The notes below the pieces were generated by a model. That model had not been told where the DNA came from, made no database searches, and was given only the letters and a program-made list of their open reading frames with translations. From LC029 sp036676475 (GTDB taxonomy: Bacteria > Bacillota > Bacilli > Aneurinibacillales > RAOX-1), in contig JAKFCU010000105.1 in the NCBI GenBank assembly GCA_036676475.1, positions 34,809 to 98,808 of the forward strand: DNA of 64,000 nt, read 5' to 3'. How positions within the stretch are numbered: the stretch's first letter is position 1; every line of letters begins with the position of its first letter. The translations under genes were made by a program, and so were the position numbers. Below, piece after piece: positions 24,680 to 33,817 of the stretch.

Positions 24680-25462
24680 CTATCCATTCCCCATCGATTT
24701 CTGCATAATTTGTATCGTCGATCTTAAATCCTCAATTGGGATTTGACCCGGAGCGGAACTTTTCTCCCCGATGGCAAACGTAATGTCAGAGCCAAAAAAA
24801 CAGCCTGCCATACGGGTGATTGCTCCCAATCCCCCCATTGATATGGTCACTATGGGAATTTGCAATACCTTCTTTGCATCATGGGTAGCATTTAATAAAA
24901 TCAAAACATCTTCGGTTGAAGTAGGCATAACTGCAACTTTGGCAATATCTGCTCCATGTGTTTTTGCCTCGCGTAATTTTTCCACAATATACGATTGCTC
25001 TGGAGTTGAATCAAAATTATGATAGGACAAGACCAAATAAACCCCATATTCCCTTGAAACCTGGCGAATATATTGAATGTCTTCCGGCTCATTGGAAAGC
25101 TCATAATCCAATAAATCAACTTGATTACTTTTACAAACATCATGAATCAATTGAATTTTAGCTTGCTCCTCTATAGCAATGGATTGCCCTCCTTCTTTAT
25201 GAGAGCGAATCGTAAAGAGGATAGGGATGTTGCCAGCGGCTTCACGAATTTTGCTTGCCGAATGAAGAACGGCTTCAGTATCATGCAGACTTTCAAAAAA
25301 ATCAGCACGCCATTCTATCAAATCAGGCATTTTAGGAAGTATTTTTTTTAATTCCGTAAGAATTTGCTCCGTATTCATTCCAATCAAGGGTGTGCAAATA
25401 AGAGGATCATTCCCTCCAATCTCTCTCCCTTGAACTATTACTGTTCTTTTACCCTGACTCAT
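24680..25462 (-). CDS. aroD: 3-dehydroquinate dehydratase, type I
   Basis: Third step of the shikimate pathway, 260 residues, Schiff-base mechanism. Catalytic residues are visible: Glu in LIEWRADFF, His in SYHNFDSTP, Lys in ADIAKVAVMP and the phosphate/carboxylate-binding Arg in GAITRMAGCFFGSD. Type I enzymes also serve quinate/shikimate catabolism. Ribosome binding site AAGGAG. It is divergent from a shikimate kinase gene, with an inverted repeat between them. Confidence 0.95.
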   Translation of the reverse strand: MSQGKRTVIVQGREIGGNDPLICTPLIGMNTEQILTELKKILPKMPDLIEWRADFFESLHDTEAVLHSASKIREAAGNIPILFTIRSHKEGGQSIAIEEQAKIQLIHDVCKSNQVDLLDYELSNEPEDIQYIRQVSREYGVYLVLSYHNFDSTPEQSYIVEKLREAKTHGADIAKVAVMPTSTEDVLILLNATHDAKKVLQIPIVTISMGGLGAITRMAGCFFGSDITFAIGEKSSAPGQIPIEDLRSTIQIMQKSMGNG

Positions 25463-25570
25463 GATTACAGCTCCTTTTATTCGTGGTTTGAAACTAGGCT
25501 TTGATCGGTCTATATGGTTGCTCTTCTATCATTCCATGGGAATTGAATTTGCAAATTTCTTAAAATATAC

Positions 25571-25599
25571 TATACGGTTGTAATGGAATCAACCGTATA
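25571..25599. promoter_or_regulatory. Inverted repeat between aroD and aroK
   Basis: TATACGGTTG and CAACCGTATA, 10-base perfect arms separated by nine bases, 110-135 bases from both starts. It could be an operator that co-regulates the divergent pair. Confidence 0.45.
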
Positions 25600-25706
25600 T
25601 ATCATTATTGTATTGGACTAGTCCCATCTAATTAAATATAATTAAGATACAATGGACATTATTCTGGACGCAAATCATAAATTATTCAAGAGAGAGTTGA
25701 TTTTGT

Positions 25707-26270
25707 ATGATTGAAAATTTTGACATTCCTCTTCGCGAGAAAAATATAGTTCTTATCGGTTTTATGGGAGTTGGTAAAACAACGATCGGTAAACTTGTGG
25801 CAAAGAAATTATATCGAGACTTTATCGATGTAGATGATGAATTGGAAAAAATAAATGGAATACCGGTAACCGAAATTTTCAACAAGTTCGGTGAGAAGCA
25901 CTTTCGGCAATTGGAAAAAGAGTATATTGTCAATGCTTGTACGAACTTTCGCTTAAAGATTATTTCTTTAGGTGGAGGTGCCTATCTACAAGAAGAGGTT
26001 AGAAAGATTTGTTTGTCCAAATGTTTGGTGTTTTTCCTTGATTTATCTTGGGATTCTTGGAAAGAACGGATTCCGCTGATTATAGATAACCGTCCCGTCC
26101 TTAAAAATAAGTCTTTAGTTGAGATTGAAGAATTATTCTTGAAGAGACAGAATGCTTATTCCATTCATAACTCTAGAATTTCTACCAATGATACTGACCC
26201 TGAGACTGCAGCGGATCAAATTGTAGAATCTATTAAACTGTCTTGGGAAATTTATCAGCCGCATAAATAA
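25707..26270 (+). CDS. aroK: Shikimate kinase
   Basis: Phosphorylates shikimate at the 3-hydroxyl using ATP, 187 residues. The Walker A loop GFMGVGKTTIGK is near residue 20, then FIDVDDELEK (Mg and shikimate-binding Asp), the RQLEKEYI segment and SLGGGAYLQEE (shikimate-binding GGG), and the lid/adenine segment DNRPVLKNK with its Arg. The ATG at 25707 has only a weak AGAGAG site. Its pairing with aroD rather than an aro biosynthetic operon leaves open a dedicated local role. Confidence 0.93.
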   Translation: MIENFDIPLREKNIVLIGFMGVGKTTIGKLVAKKLYRDFIDVDDELEKINGIPVTEIFNKFGEKHFRQLEKEYIVNACTNFRLKIISLGGGAYLQEEVRKICLSKCLVFFLDLSWDSWKERIPLIIDNRPVLKNKSLVEIEELFLKRQNAYSIHNSRISTNDTDPETAADQIVESIKLSWEIYQPHK

Positions 26271-26284
26271 TAATTTTGTAGAAC

Positions 26285-26331
26285 ATCATCGACAGGGGTC
26301 TGACTCCGAACGATCGCTCATAGAAGGTGAA
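26285..26331. repeat. R2 dispersed repeat, copy 1
   Basis: ATCGACAGGGGTCTGACTCC then GAACGATCGCTCATAGAAGG. Situated between aroK and its terminator. Confidence 0.7.
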
Positions 26332-26359
26332 ACCTTTATATGATTGTATAGGAAAACCA

Positions 26360-26408
26360 AAAAGGTTAGACTACAACCGTGTGATAATACGGTTATAATC
26401 TAGCCTTT
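26360..26408. terminator. Bidirectional terminator between aroK and the sigma-54 activator
   Basis: A 21-base imperfect stem beginning AAAAGGTTAGACTA and CAACCGT with loop GTGATAAT; ends in TTTT on the forward strand and AAAA-complement on the reverse. The arms include the same AACCGT element seen between aroD and aroK. Confidence 0.8.
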
Positions 26409-26443
26409 TATGGTTATGGAAAATGGGAAACTAATACTTAGTA

Positions 26444-28330
26444 TCATACGCCATACGCTTTCATTTTTCGATACAGTGTATTTCGACCTATATTTAGCTG
26501 TTTTGCAGCAAAGCTAATATTCCCATTTGTTCGTTCTAAAACTTGTTTAATAAGGTTTATTTCCTGTTCACGCAAGCTCATTGGTTCCTGCTCACTCAAG
26601 TTCATTGATTTCTGTTCGCTGCTTTCTTCTTCATTTATCGATTTGCCGGAAGAAGGGCAAAGAGAAGCAAGTATTGGCCCAGTTATCGGTTTACGATCAC
26701 TTAGAAAAGCAGCCTGTTGCAGAACATTCTGAAGCTGACGGAAGTTTCCGGGCCATTCATATTCAGTAATAAACCTCTTAGCTTCCTCGGTTAATTCAAC
26801 CGTTCCATTGGTAAAGGGCAAGCGCAAAAGGATTTCTTCCGCTAACATAAGCAAATCCGAACGATTTCGTAGAGCAGGCAGGTTTAAGGTAAAGCCACTG
26901 ATTCGAAAATAAAGATCCGCTCGAAAACGTCCTTCTTCAATTTCTTTTTGCAAGTTCTTATGGGTTGCTGCAATAATTCTTACGTTGATTGGTCGAGGAG
27001 TTATGCTGCCGATACGTGTGACACAGCGTTCTTGCAACACACGCAATAAGGTGGCTTGGGCTGCCAACGGCATATCCCCAATTTCATCCAAAAATAGTGT
27101 CCCATTGTCCGCTGCTTCGAATTTACCTACTTGTCCTCCGCTTTTCGCCCCGGTGAATGCTCCCTTCTCATATCCAAATAGTTCACTTTCTAGTAAACTT
27201 TCAGGAATAGCGCTACAGTTAATAGCGATGAACGGTTTCTCGCTTCTCAGACTGGCTCCATGAATGGACTGGGAAAACAGCTCTTTACCTGTTCCGCTTT
27301 CACCGGAAATGAGAAGGTTGATATCAAGCATAGCTACCCTTTTTGCAATAGATATCGTTTCATGCATGGCAGCATCGTTACATGTGATATCTGAAAAATT
27401 GTATCGGTTTGTTAAAGGACTCTTTTCTTGAAGTGTTTCTCCCCGCAAGATCATACAAGACTGTTCATGCTTTTCACCCGTAACCATATGGGTTGTAAAT
27501 ACTTGATCTTTATAGGAAATCTTTTTCTCTTGACCGGAAGACAGGAAAGAAGAGTCAAGCCCGGATATGTAATGGGAGATGGGATTTCCAAGCGCCGTTT
27601 GTTCAGAGCATCCTATGGTACGAGATGCTGAGTGATTTATTCTGATGATTTCGCCTTCTTTATTAATGGTAATCAGGGAGGAGGGATGGCGGTTATAGAT
27701 AAAATCAAGATCAAACGATGGTTTTTCCGTTTGTTTCTCCATGTTGGCAAGCAACAAGGCTTGTTCAATGCTGTGTGCCGCCCTTTTCACAAGTCCTAAG
27801 ATAAAAGGATGATGGTTATGGTGATGAGTACTTATATTGAGTATACCGAAAAGTTCCCCATCAGAACTGAGGATGGGAGCAGCCGCACAAGTAAGAAAAT
27901 GATTGTCAATGCAATAATGCTGGTTTCCGTGTACAAGAATCGGTTTTTTTTCCACAATGGCAGTGCCAATGGCATTTGTTCCCCTCGATTCCTCGAGCCA
28001 GTTTGCTCCCTTGCGAAGGGCGACTTTATCTGCTCGGCTTAAAAATGAGGTATCTCCATGGGAGTCAATAATGTATCCTTCGGGTGAAGCGATCAGGATA
28101 AGGAATTCAGCTCCTTGTGTGGTATGATAAACGTCCTTCAAAATGGGAGATGCATAATAAATGAGTTCCTCGTATTGATCCTTGAATTCTATTAGCTCGT
28201 ATTCCGAAAGGATATTTTCCTTTTCCATTTTCGAAGGTTGTAGCCCCTTTGATTGACACCGCTTCCATGAGTGCTCGATATAACTCGGAAGAGATGCACT
28301 CAAATTAGAAGTGTGAAGTTGAACCGACAT
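26444..28330 (-). CDS. Sigma-54-dependent transcriptional activator (AcoR-like)
   Basis: An enhancer-binding protein of 628 residues. N-terminal GAF-type sensor (to about residue 190, including GAEFLILIASPEGYIIDS and CAAAPILSSDGE), then a PAS domain (about 215-300), the AAA+ sigma-54 interaction domain with Walker A GESGTGKE and the GAFTGA loop (in GYEKGAFTGAKSGG), Walker B LFLDEIGDM, and a C-terminal Fis-type HTH (NISFAAKQLNIGRNTLYRK). It must activate a -12/-24 promoter; I found no convincing one in the window, so its target is unknown. I start at ATG 28330 behind AGAGGTG instead of the GTG at 28339. Confidence 0.93.
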   Translation of the reverse strand: MSVQLHTSNLSASLPSYIEHSWKRCQSKGLQPSKMEKENILSEYELIEFKDQYEELIYYASPILKDVYHTTQGAEFLILIASPEGYIIDSHGDTSFLSRADKVALRKGANWLEESRGTNAIGTAIVEKKPILVHGNQHYCIDNHFLTCAAAPILSSDGELFGILNISTHHHNHHPFILGLVKRAAHSIEQALLLANMEKQTEKPSFDLDFIYNRHPSSLITINKEGEIIRINHSASRTIGCSEQTALGNPISHYISGLDSSFLSSGQEKKISYKDQVFTTHMVTGEKHEQSCMILRGETLQEKSPLTNRYNFSDITCNDAAMHETISIAKRVAMLDINLLISGESGTGKELFSQSIHGASLRSEKPFIAINCSAIPESLLESELFGYEKGAFTGAKSGGQVGKFEAADNGTLFLDEIGDMPLAAQATLLRVLQERCVTRIGSITPRPINVRIIAATHKNLQKEIEEGRFRADLYFRISGFTLNLPALRNRSDLLMLAEEILLRLPFTNGTVELTEEAKRFITEYEWPGNFRQLQNVLQQAAFLSDRKPITGPILASLCPSSGKSINEEESSEQKSMNLSEQEPMSLREQEINLIKQVLERTNGNISFAAKQLNIGRNTLYRKMKAYGV

Positions 28331-28598
28331 AAAATTCACCTCTTCTCTGTTTTTCCAGGAAAAATTTTGACAATTTTCTTATCTTCAATATTTGTATTAT
28401 AGCAGAAAGGTGAGATGTACAACAGAGGGATTATTATGAAAGATAAAAGGACTCCCCCAATTGAACATATCGTTCCACTCTAGGAACAGTCTAGATTCCG
28501 AAAAAATACAAGGGTGTCCTTTGGGGGATAAAGGGGTTTGACAAGCGATTCATGATACGTGGTGGATGACGGACTCCTAAATGATGGAGCCTCTTTTT

Positions 28599-28739
28599 TT
28601 ACTCCGGTCTTTGCGATATAAGCAAATTTTCATAAATATATTCTAGATCTATATCTGGCAAGGTTGCTAATAGTGAAAAATCCATAGCCAAAATCAAGTG
28701 GATCCACTTCACCATTTTAGCCCGTTCTCGTCTGCTCAT
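28599..28739 (-). CDS. Small hypothetical protein (BH0509-like)
   Basis: A 46-residue protein, MSRRERAKMVKWIHLIL, then LPDIDLEYIYENLL. The MSRRER start and the D-x-x-x-EYIY ending resemble the BH0509-type small proteins of bacilli; function unknown. GGAGGG seven bases upstream fixes the start at 28739; the frame is open further to 28796. Upstream, 28340-28598 holds no gene I can support. Confidence 0.6.
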   Translation of the reverse strand: MSRRERAKMVKWIHLILAMDFSLLATLPDIDLEYIYENLLISQRPE

Positions 28740-28935
28740 TGAAAATCCCTCCATGATAAACAATCTTCTCTTTTGATTATTATATAACAGAATCAAATAA
28801 AGATAAACTGTATAATAACAATTTGTAATATTTTTCTAAAATATTTTAATAAATAATTCCCATTGCTTGTTGGAAAAAGGGGGATTTGGTTACTCTATCT
28901 AGTAAGACCAACTTGATTATATTGAGGTGTTAGCC

Positions 28936-29100
28936 ATGTCGAATAACCTGCTAAGTCTGATCATCGGTATCTCTATGATCGCTTCCTGCTGTACCATCGC
29001 GTACATTACCCAAAAGATCATGTTTAAGAAATATCGAAAACAAATTAATAGTACGATGGATTTCCGCAAAAAAGTGGAAAAGAATAGGGAAAGCTCATAG
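28936..29100 (+). CDS. Small membrane protein convergent with gerAB
   Basis: A 54-residue protein, MSNNLLSLIIGISMIAS, one transmembrane helix including a CC pair, then a basic tail ending KKVEKNRESS. GAGGTG ribosome binding site. Its stop overlaps the gerAB stop by six bases and lies inside the terminator hairpin. I do not recognise a family; its position beside a spore receptor operon may or may not be meaningful. Confidence 0.55.
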   Translation: MSNNLLSLIIGISMIASCCTIAYITQKIMFKKYRKQINSTMDFRKKVEKNRESS

Positions 29101-29117
29101 AGCTTTCCCTTTCTTTT
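29087..29117 (+). terminator. Terminator between small membrane protein and gerAB
   Basis: GGGAAAGCTC-ATA-GAGCTTTCCC followed by TTTCTTTTTT; stops of both convergent genes lie in the stem-loop. Confidence 0.85.
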
Positions 29118-30249
29118 TTAATATAAGAGCTGCAAAAAACAAGAATAAGATCAAGCCAGCTTCAATGGCTGCAGCAAAGACAGGATAGGTAAACTGAACA
29201 AAGTATATATGCTCCATATGACTTTTAAAATCGGTTGCAGCTAGAACACTAGAAAGCAATACAGCTGGCATGACCAAAGGTTTATAGGTTTTTAAAGACA
29301 GAATTTGGGCGAACCCTAAACTGAAAGCCCAAATCATCATAGATGAGGCCATAACTCCCGCTCCTACAGCAATCATCATCCATATGATTTCTGCACGCTC
29401 GACAAAACGCCCGACACTTACAATCCGAGTAAGTCCAAGTCCAGGATTAATCATATTTTTGACCTGATCATTGCCAAAAACGGCAACAGCCAACACCACC
29501 ATAGCTCCCACTACAAAGGCCCCCATACTTACGGCTACAAATTTCGAGAGAAAGCCGTTCTCCATCCGGTTATTAATGGGGATAAACATCGCCATCATAA
29601 CGCATATTCCATAAAAGGTAAGGATAAGGGGAGCACCCGATAGAAATGGATAAAACCCTTCATCCAATTGCGGTTTCAGTTTAGCGAATTCTGCTTCAGG
29701 AAAAACCATGGCGATCAGGAAAAGAACGCTTATAAAGTAGACGGGACCCAAAATTTCCGAAACCCTTCCTATGACTTCAATCCCGCGGTAAGCCCCATAG
29801 CCGATAATGATCGCCCCTGTAAAGATAATGATCTCTAAAGGCGTAGCGGGCAAAAACGCAGTTTTAATAAAATGGGCCAATCCCCTCTGCAGAAGAGAGC
29901 AAACGACAAGAAAAAATAGAGGAAATAAGCTTCCAACGATTCCCCCTACTGTTTTTCCCAATATCGTCATGCTGTACTGGACAAAGTTTTCGCCAGGAAA
30001 CCGGAGACCTAAATAAGCATAAACAATAGCCAGCAGAACATCCAGGTACCAGCCCCCAATGACAGATAGCCAGGCATCCCGGCCTGCATGGTCGATTACC
30101 AATCCAGGCACGTGAAGCGTCGTTAAGGAGGTAATGATCAGAAACAACATCAAAATAAATTGACGAGTGCTAATAATCCCTTTTTCGAGCATGGGCAACA
30201 GTCCTATCTTCAGTGATTTAATAAGGCTCTTCCGATTGGACTGAGCCAT
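29095..30249 (-). CDS. Germinant receptor B subunit, GerAB-type permease
   Basis: A 384-residue inner-membrane protein of the APC-like spore germination permease family, with about ten helices (for example GKTVGGIVGSLFPLFFLVVC, ILGPVYFISVLFLIAMVFP). In GerA-type receptors the B subunit forms the germinant-binding pocket, for example for L-alanine. The start overlaps the upstream small D-type gene by 40 bases. Last gene of the operon A-C-D-B. Confidence 0.92.
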   Translation of the reverse strand: MAQSNRKSLIKSLKIGLLPMLEKGIISTRQFILMLFLIITSLTTLHVPGLVIDHAGRDAWLSVIGGWYLDVLLAIVYAYLGLRFPGENFVQYSMTILGKTVGGIVGSLFPLFFLVVCSLLQRGLAHFIKTAFLPATPLEIIIFTGAIIIGYGAYRGIEVIGRVSEILGPVYFISVLFLIAMVFPEAEFAKLKPQLDEGFYPFLSGAPLILTFYGICVMMAMFIPINNRMENGFLSKFVAVSMGAFVVGAMVVLAVAVFGNDQVKNMINPGLGLTRIVSVGRFVERAEIIWMMIAVGAGVMASSMMIWAFSLGFAQILSLKTYKPLVMPAVLLSSVLAATDFKSHMEHIYFVQFTYPVFAAAIEAGLILFLFFAALILKKKGKAL

Positions 30250-30428
30250 TGTTCCAAGTATTTCAGCGGTGAGGTTATTCCAAAATGATCGGCAACGACA
30301 AGAAAAATGGATATTCCGAGGATAATAGACACAACGGCAAGCTCCTTCCTCTGCCCGCTCTTTATAAGGGGCCTTCCCTCAATGAGAAAAAGGGAAATGC
30401 CGGCCAAAATAGTAAACAAAACCACCAT
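30210..30428 (-). CDS. Germinant receptor D subunit-like small membrane protein
   Basis: A 72-74-residue protein with two predicted helices (VLFTILAGISLFLIEG and ELAVVSIILGISIFLVVADHFG). Small two-helix D subunits encoded in or near ger operons modulate receptor activity in several Bacillus species; position between gerAC and gerAB and size fit this class, but sequence conservation is low so the name is not certain. The ATG at 30428 is preferred (GAGAGG at six bases); another ATG lies two codons upstream. Confidence 0.7.
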   Translation of the reverse strand: MVVLFTILAGISLFLIEGRPLIKSGQRKELAVVSIILGISIFLVVADHFGITSPLKYLEQWLSPIGRALLNH

Positions 30429-30463
30429 AACCATCCTCTCTCGTCTTTGCGATCATTTGGATT

Positions 30464-31666
30464 CTATTCTTTCGTAATCTTTCCGGCCGTATTTATGTTA
30501 ACTTGAAAGTGGATCTCATATTTGACTTGGGGAAATACTTCAGGCCAATCTTTCTTGAATCGCTTCCATTCATCCGGCAGAGCGTTGTGCAGAGAAGACG
30601 CGAACCCGATAAAGTCTACTTTTATTTCCTTTTGAGCTTTTTCAATGGTATGTTTGACCCGGCTCTTTAAAATACCTTCCGCCTGTTTCTCCAATTGTTT
30701 AATGACTTTCGGGTCTTTCAGGTCCAAGCCGACTAGTTCCACCTCCTTGATGTCCGCATCAGCTTCGCACTCAATTTTCATCAAAATTTGATTTCCTTTT
30801 ACAGATGGGGTAATCTTCGTCTTTCCCGTTGGGATATGAATAGATATGTCATTACCATCCTTTGGAATGACGATTTTCCCTCCATACAATTGGTTTTTTA
30901 ACCATAGCAACCCTCTCGATTCATTTTTGTTTAACTTCCCCACCATTTTATTCTCATGGAAAATAGCTGTATCTTCGATAACAACCACTTTTTCAAGTCC
31001 AAATTTCGGTTTTTCCATCTTCTTTCCCGTTGACTCCTCAAGCATGCTATCCACTTTCTTCTCCATCTCTTCTATTCTGATCAGAGGAGACGTAGCCGTT
31101 TTGGCTTCTGCCTTCATGAGGTTTCGAAACTTATAAAATTCGATAGGGGGGGTAAACGCATTCTCCATAAACTTGCTCATCATGCTATTGAGAGCTTTAG
31201 CAGAAAGAGGTTCCAGTGGAAATTCCGTCTGCAGCACTTCTTTCGCCGTTTTATCCGCTACAGCAACCCACATGTTTTCGCGAAATTCCCGATCCCGGTT
31301 AATATAATCCAATGCTTCCACAATGTCCGTTCTCGCGAAGTCTTTTCCAAAAACAACGATCTTGTTATGTGAAAAATTAAATCGACGCGGATAGGATGAA
31401 TTAAAACTCTGAACAGCAGAGAAAAGGGTTTTTCCTTGACTCGTTAGAACATACAGGGGTGGGCCCCCCTGCCCGGAACCAGTCCCTCCTTTTTTTTGGG
31501 CTGCCGCATTCACAATTTGGATGGAAAGCAGGATCGGTTCTTTTTCGTCTGGCACTCGATCAATGCCAAGCCCCATTACAATGGCGATTTCATCCACTTC
31601 TACTCTGTCCCAGCAACCACTTAACGACAATGAAACTACCATGAACAGAAAGAGCCATTTTTTCAT
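30464..31666 (-). CDS. Germinant receptor C subunit, Ger(x)C lipoprotein
   Basis: A 400-residue lipoprotein of the spore inner membrane. The signal ends in lipobox LSGCWD (Cys18), followed by the family's VEVDEIAIVMGLGIDR. Central signatures include SYPRRFNFSHNKIVVFGKDFA and the RDREFRENMWVAVAD stretch. The C subunit is one of three essential parts of the receptor. It sits 26 bases after gerAA. Confidence 0.93.
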   Translation of the reverse strand: MKKWLFLFMVVSLSLSGCWDRVEVDEIAIVMGLGIDRVPDEKEPILLSIQIVNAAAQKKGGTGSGQGGPPLYVLTSQGKTLFSAVQSFNSSYPRRFNFSHNKIVVFGKDFARTDIVEALDYINRDREFRENMWVAVADKTAKEVLQTEFPLEPLSAKALNSMMSKFMENAFTPPIEFYKFRNLMKAEAKTATSPLIRIEEMEKKVDSMLEESTGKKMEKPKFGLEKVVVIEDTAIFHENKMVGKLNKNESRGLLWLKNQLYGGKIVIPKDGNDISIHIPTGKTKITPSVKGNQILMKIECEADADIKEVELVGLDLKDPKVIKQLEKQAEGILKSRVKHTIEKAQKEIKVDFIGFASSLHNALPDEWKRFKKDWPEVFPQVKYEIHFQVNINTAGKITKE

Positions 31667-31692
31667 TTCATCGTTTCCTTTAATGTGATATG

Positions 31693-33273
31693 TTATTGAT
31701 CTGTCTTTGGCGGACGAGGCTTCTGAAAGAATTTCTGCCTGCGTCTATTATTCATGCCGATTAAGCTTGGGCGTTCTTCCATAGCCCACCAAGGCGCCCT
31801 CCACAAGACATCTTTGACATCCTGGATTTTAAAGGGAGCGAGTGAGGTCAGATAAGGGACGCCAAAGGACCGTAGGGAAGAAAGATGAATCAGCATAACC
31901 AATAAACCTAACAAAATTCCGTATAAGCCTATAAACCCTCCCAGAATCAGCATGCCAAACCGCAGGAGGCGAATCGAGAAGGACAGGCTAGGACTGGGGA
32001 TGGTAAAAGAAGCGATTCCGGTAAGAGCCACCACGATGACCATTCCAGGAGAAACGATTCCAGCCTCTACGGCTGCCTGCCCGATAACAAGAGCTCCAAC
32101 TATACTCACGGCTTGTCCTGCGGGTCTTGGCAGGCGAACCCCGGCTTCCCGTAAAGCTTCAAACGTAATTTCCATCATGAAGGCCTCTACAATACTGGGA
32201 AAGGGGACTCCTTCATGTGCGCCCGCAATACTGATTAATAAGGGGGTGGGGATCATTTCCTGATGATACGTCGTGACCGCCACATAAACTCCCGGCAGAA
32301 AAAGGGCGATAAAGAAAAACAGGTACCGAATCCATCGAACGGCTGTCGAATAAATATATCGCTCATAGTAATCTTCACTTGCCTGTAAGAATTGAACAAG
32401 AGAGGAAGGAGCTATCAACACAAAGGGGCTGCCGTCGACTAATATGGCCACACGCCCCTCCAGAATGGTCCCCGCAATCTTATCGGGGCGTTCTGTACTC
32501 TGCAACTGAGGGAACACACTCAAGGGATTGTCTTCTATAAGTTCCTCTATATAAGCACTTTCCAGAATCGAATCCACATCGATTTTTTGGAGTCTTTTCC
32601 TTACCTCCTCGACCAATTTATCATCAACAATCCCATTTAAATAAGAAATCATCACTTTGGTTTTTGTCACGCTTCCTATGACAAAGGACTCCATTTTCAA
32701 ATCGGGAGTTTTCATCTGTTTGCGAAGCAAGGAAGTGTTCACCCCGATATCTTCCGTGAATCCTACCCTCGGCCCTCTTACCACGGCTTCTGTCATCGGT
32801 TCCGCTATATTTCGCGTAGGCGACCCTTGCGTGGCAATTCGTATCGCTGTATCAGCACCATTCACAAGAAGAATCGTCTCTCCGTCAAGTATGGCTTCGA
32901 TAATATCGCTTGTTTGTGAAATTTCCTGGGTATGCCCAATTTGCAAAAATGACTTTTGAATAATTTCCGTAATCGGCTTTTCAATTTGGGTATCTTGAAG
33001 TTCCATGAGGGACTTCATGATGCTTTCGTTGACAATGACCTCATCGACCATGCCTTGGATAAAGATGATTAAAGCAGGAATCTGTTGTTTCCCTAAAATA
33101 ATGTCCCGATAGACGATATCCGAGCAATCTTTGAAGATGGTTTTTAAATATGCACGATTCTCCGATAGATTCTTTAAAATATTCCTTTGATCGGTCTTTT
33201 GAGCCTGATTCAGTTCAAGGTGGGCATTAGTCTTGGGATGATTTCTTTTCTTCTTAAATAAAAAATTCCACAT
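31693..33273 (-). CDS. Germinant receptor A subunit, GerAA-type
   Basis: A 526-residue protein: soluble N-terminal part to about residue 300, then five to six helices. Characteristic GerA segments are GPRVGFTEDIGVNTSLLRKQ, GRVAILVDGSPFVLIAPS and EVTF-like MEITFEALREAGVRLPRP, plus FGVPYLTSLAPF. The A subunits oligomerise into the ion channel of the receptor. The start is taken at ATG 33273 behind GGAGAGG. First gene of the operon, with a sigma-G-type promoter 40 bases upstream. Confidence 0.94.
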   Translation of the reverse strand: MWNFLFKKKRNHPKTNAHLELNQAQKTDQRNILKNLSENRAYLKTIFKDCSDIVYRDIILGKQQIPALIIFIQGMVDEVIVNESIMKSLMELQDTQIEKPITEIIQKSFLQIGHTQEISQTSDIIEAILDGETILLVNGADTAIRIATQGSPTRNIAEPMTEAVVRGPRVGFTEDIGVNTSLLRKQMKTPDLKMESFVIGSVTKTKVMISYLNGIVDDKLVEEVRKRLQKIDVDSILESAYIEELIEDNPLSVFPQLQSTERPDKIAGTILEGRVAILVDGSPFVLIAPSSLVQFLQASEDYYERYIYSTAVRWIRYLFFFIALFLPGVYVAVTTYHQEMIPTPLLISIAGAHEGVPFPSIVEAFMMEITFEALREAGVRLPRPAGQAVSIVGALVIGQAAVEAGIVSPGMVIVVALTGIASFTIPSPSLSFSIRLLRFGMLILGGFIGLYGILLGLLVMLIHLSSLRSFGVPYLTSLAPFKIQDVKDVLWRAPWWAMEERPSLIGMNNRRRQKFFQKPRPPKTDQ

Positions 33274-33311
33274 AGGCCTCTCCAATGCATCAGGTTTTGG
33301 TTATTAAGTAT

Positions 33312-33342
33312 TATTATGGATAAAACCCAGATTTTTTATTCA
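33312..33342 (-). promoter_or_regulatory. Sigma-G-type promoter of the ger operon
   Basis: Reverse strand: TGAATA (33342-33337), 18 bases, CATAATA (33318-33312). The -35 is a perfect match and the -10 a 6/7 match to the forespore sigma-G consensus (TGAATA / CATACTA). Confidence 0.7.
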
Positions 33343-33461
33343 GCATTTTACGTAATAAAATTTCTGTTTGATTAAATAGCCTAGTACATGGTGAAAACTT
33401 CTTTAATATTGAAAGCGGAGAAACGAAATTCTCAGCTTTCTTTTCTGTAAGCTAAAAAAAT

Positions 33462-33487
33462 AACTGCACAGGTATACCTGCGCAGTT
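33462..33487 (-). terminator. Terminator of the coiled-coil gene
   Basis: AACTGCGCAGG-TATA-CCTGTGCAGTT on the reverse strand, followed by ATTTTTTTA; starts about 30 bases past the stop at 33519. Confidence 0.85.
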
Positions 33488-33518
33488 CGTAATGTATCCT
33501 AGCTTAACAAAGATTTGG

Positions 33519-33740
33519 CTAGGACAATCGATGAACTTCGTTATCGAAAATTTGCTTCTGTTGGGTCATCAAATTTATGGCTCGTTCAGATATGGTGCTT
33601 AGCTCACTTAATAATTCCTTGGATGAGGTTATTTCGCCTTCTTCCACCTCGCTATACATTTGTTCTGCCAGCTCTCTTCTTCGATGACCAATGCTTCGAA
33701 GTTCAGACCCCAATTGTTCCAGTTTGTTGCGATCCATCAT
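33519..33740 (-). CDS. Small helical protein, unknown
   Basis: About 73 residues, highly charged and probably a two-helix coiled coil: MDRNKLEQLGSELRSIGHRR, then LAEQMYSEVEEGEIT and a second helix ending FDNEVHRLS. No family recognised. GGAGGG upstream points to ATG 33740 or the adjacent ATG 33737. It lies between the ger operon and the GMC genes and ends in its own terminator. Confidence 0.65.
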   Translation of the reverse strand: MMDRNKLEQLGSELRSIGHRRRELAEQMYSEVEEGEITSSKELLSELSTISERAINLMTQQKQIFDNEVHRLS

Positions 33741-33817
33741 AAAATCCCTCCTATTCATTCAATTCAATATATCATTGTTCCCATTCATGCCCTTAAAGAT
33801 ACACTTCTGAACCGATT

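Noticed and set aside
28490..28600. Possible leader or riboswitch upstream of the small gene at 28599, with TTGACA and a T-run
   Set aside because: No -10 at a usable distance and no known structured-RNA motif; the GGACTCC hairpin is weak.
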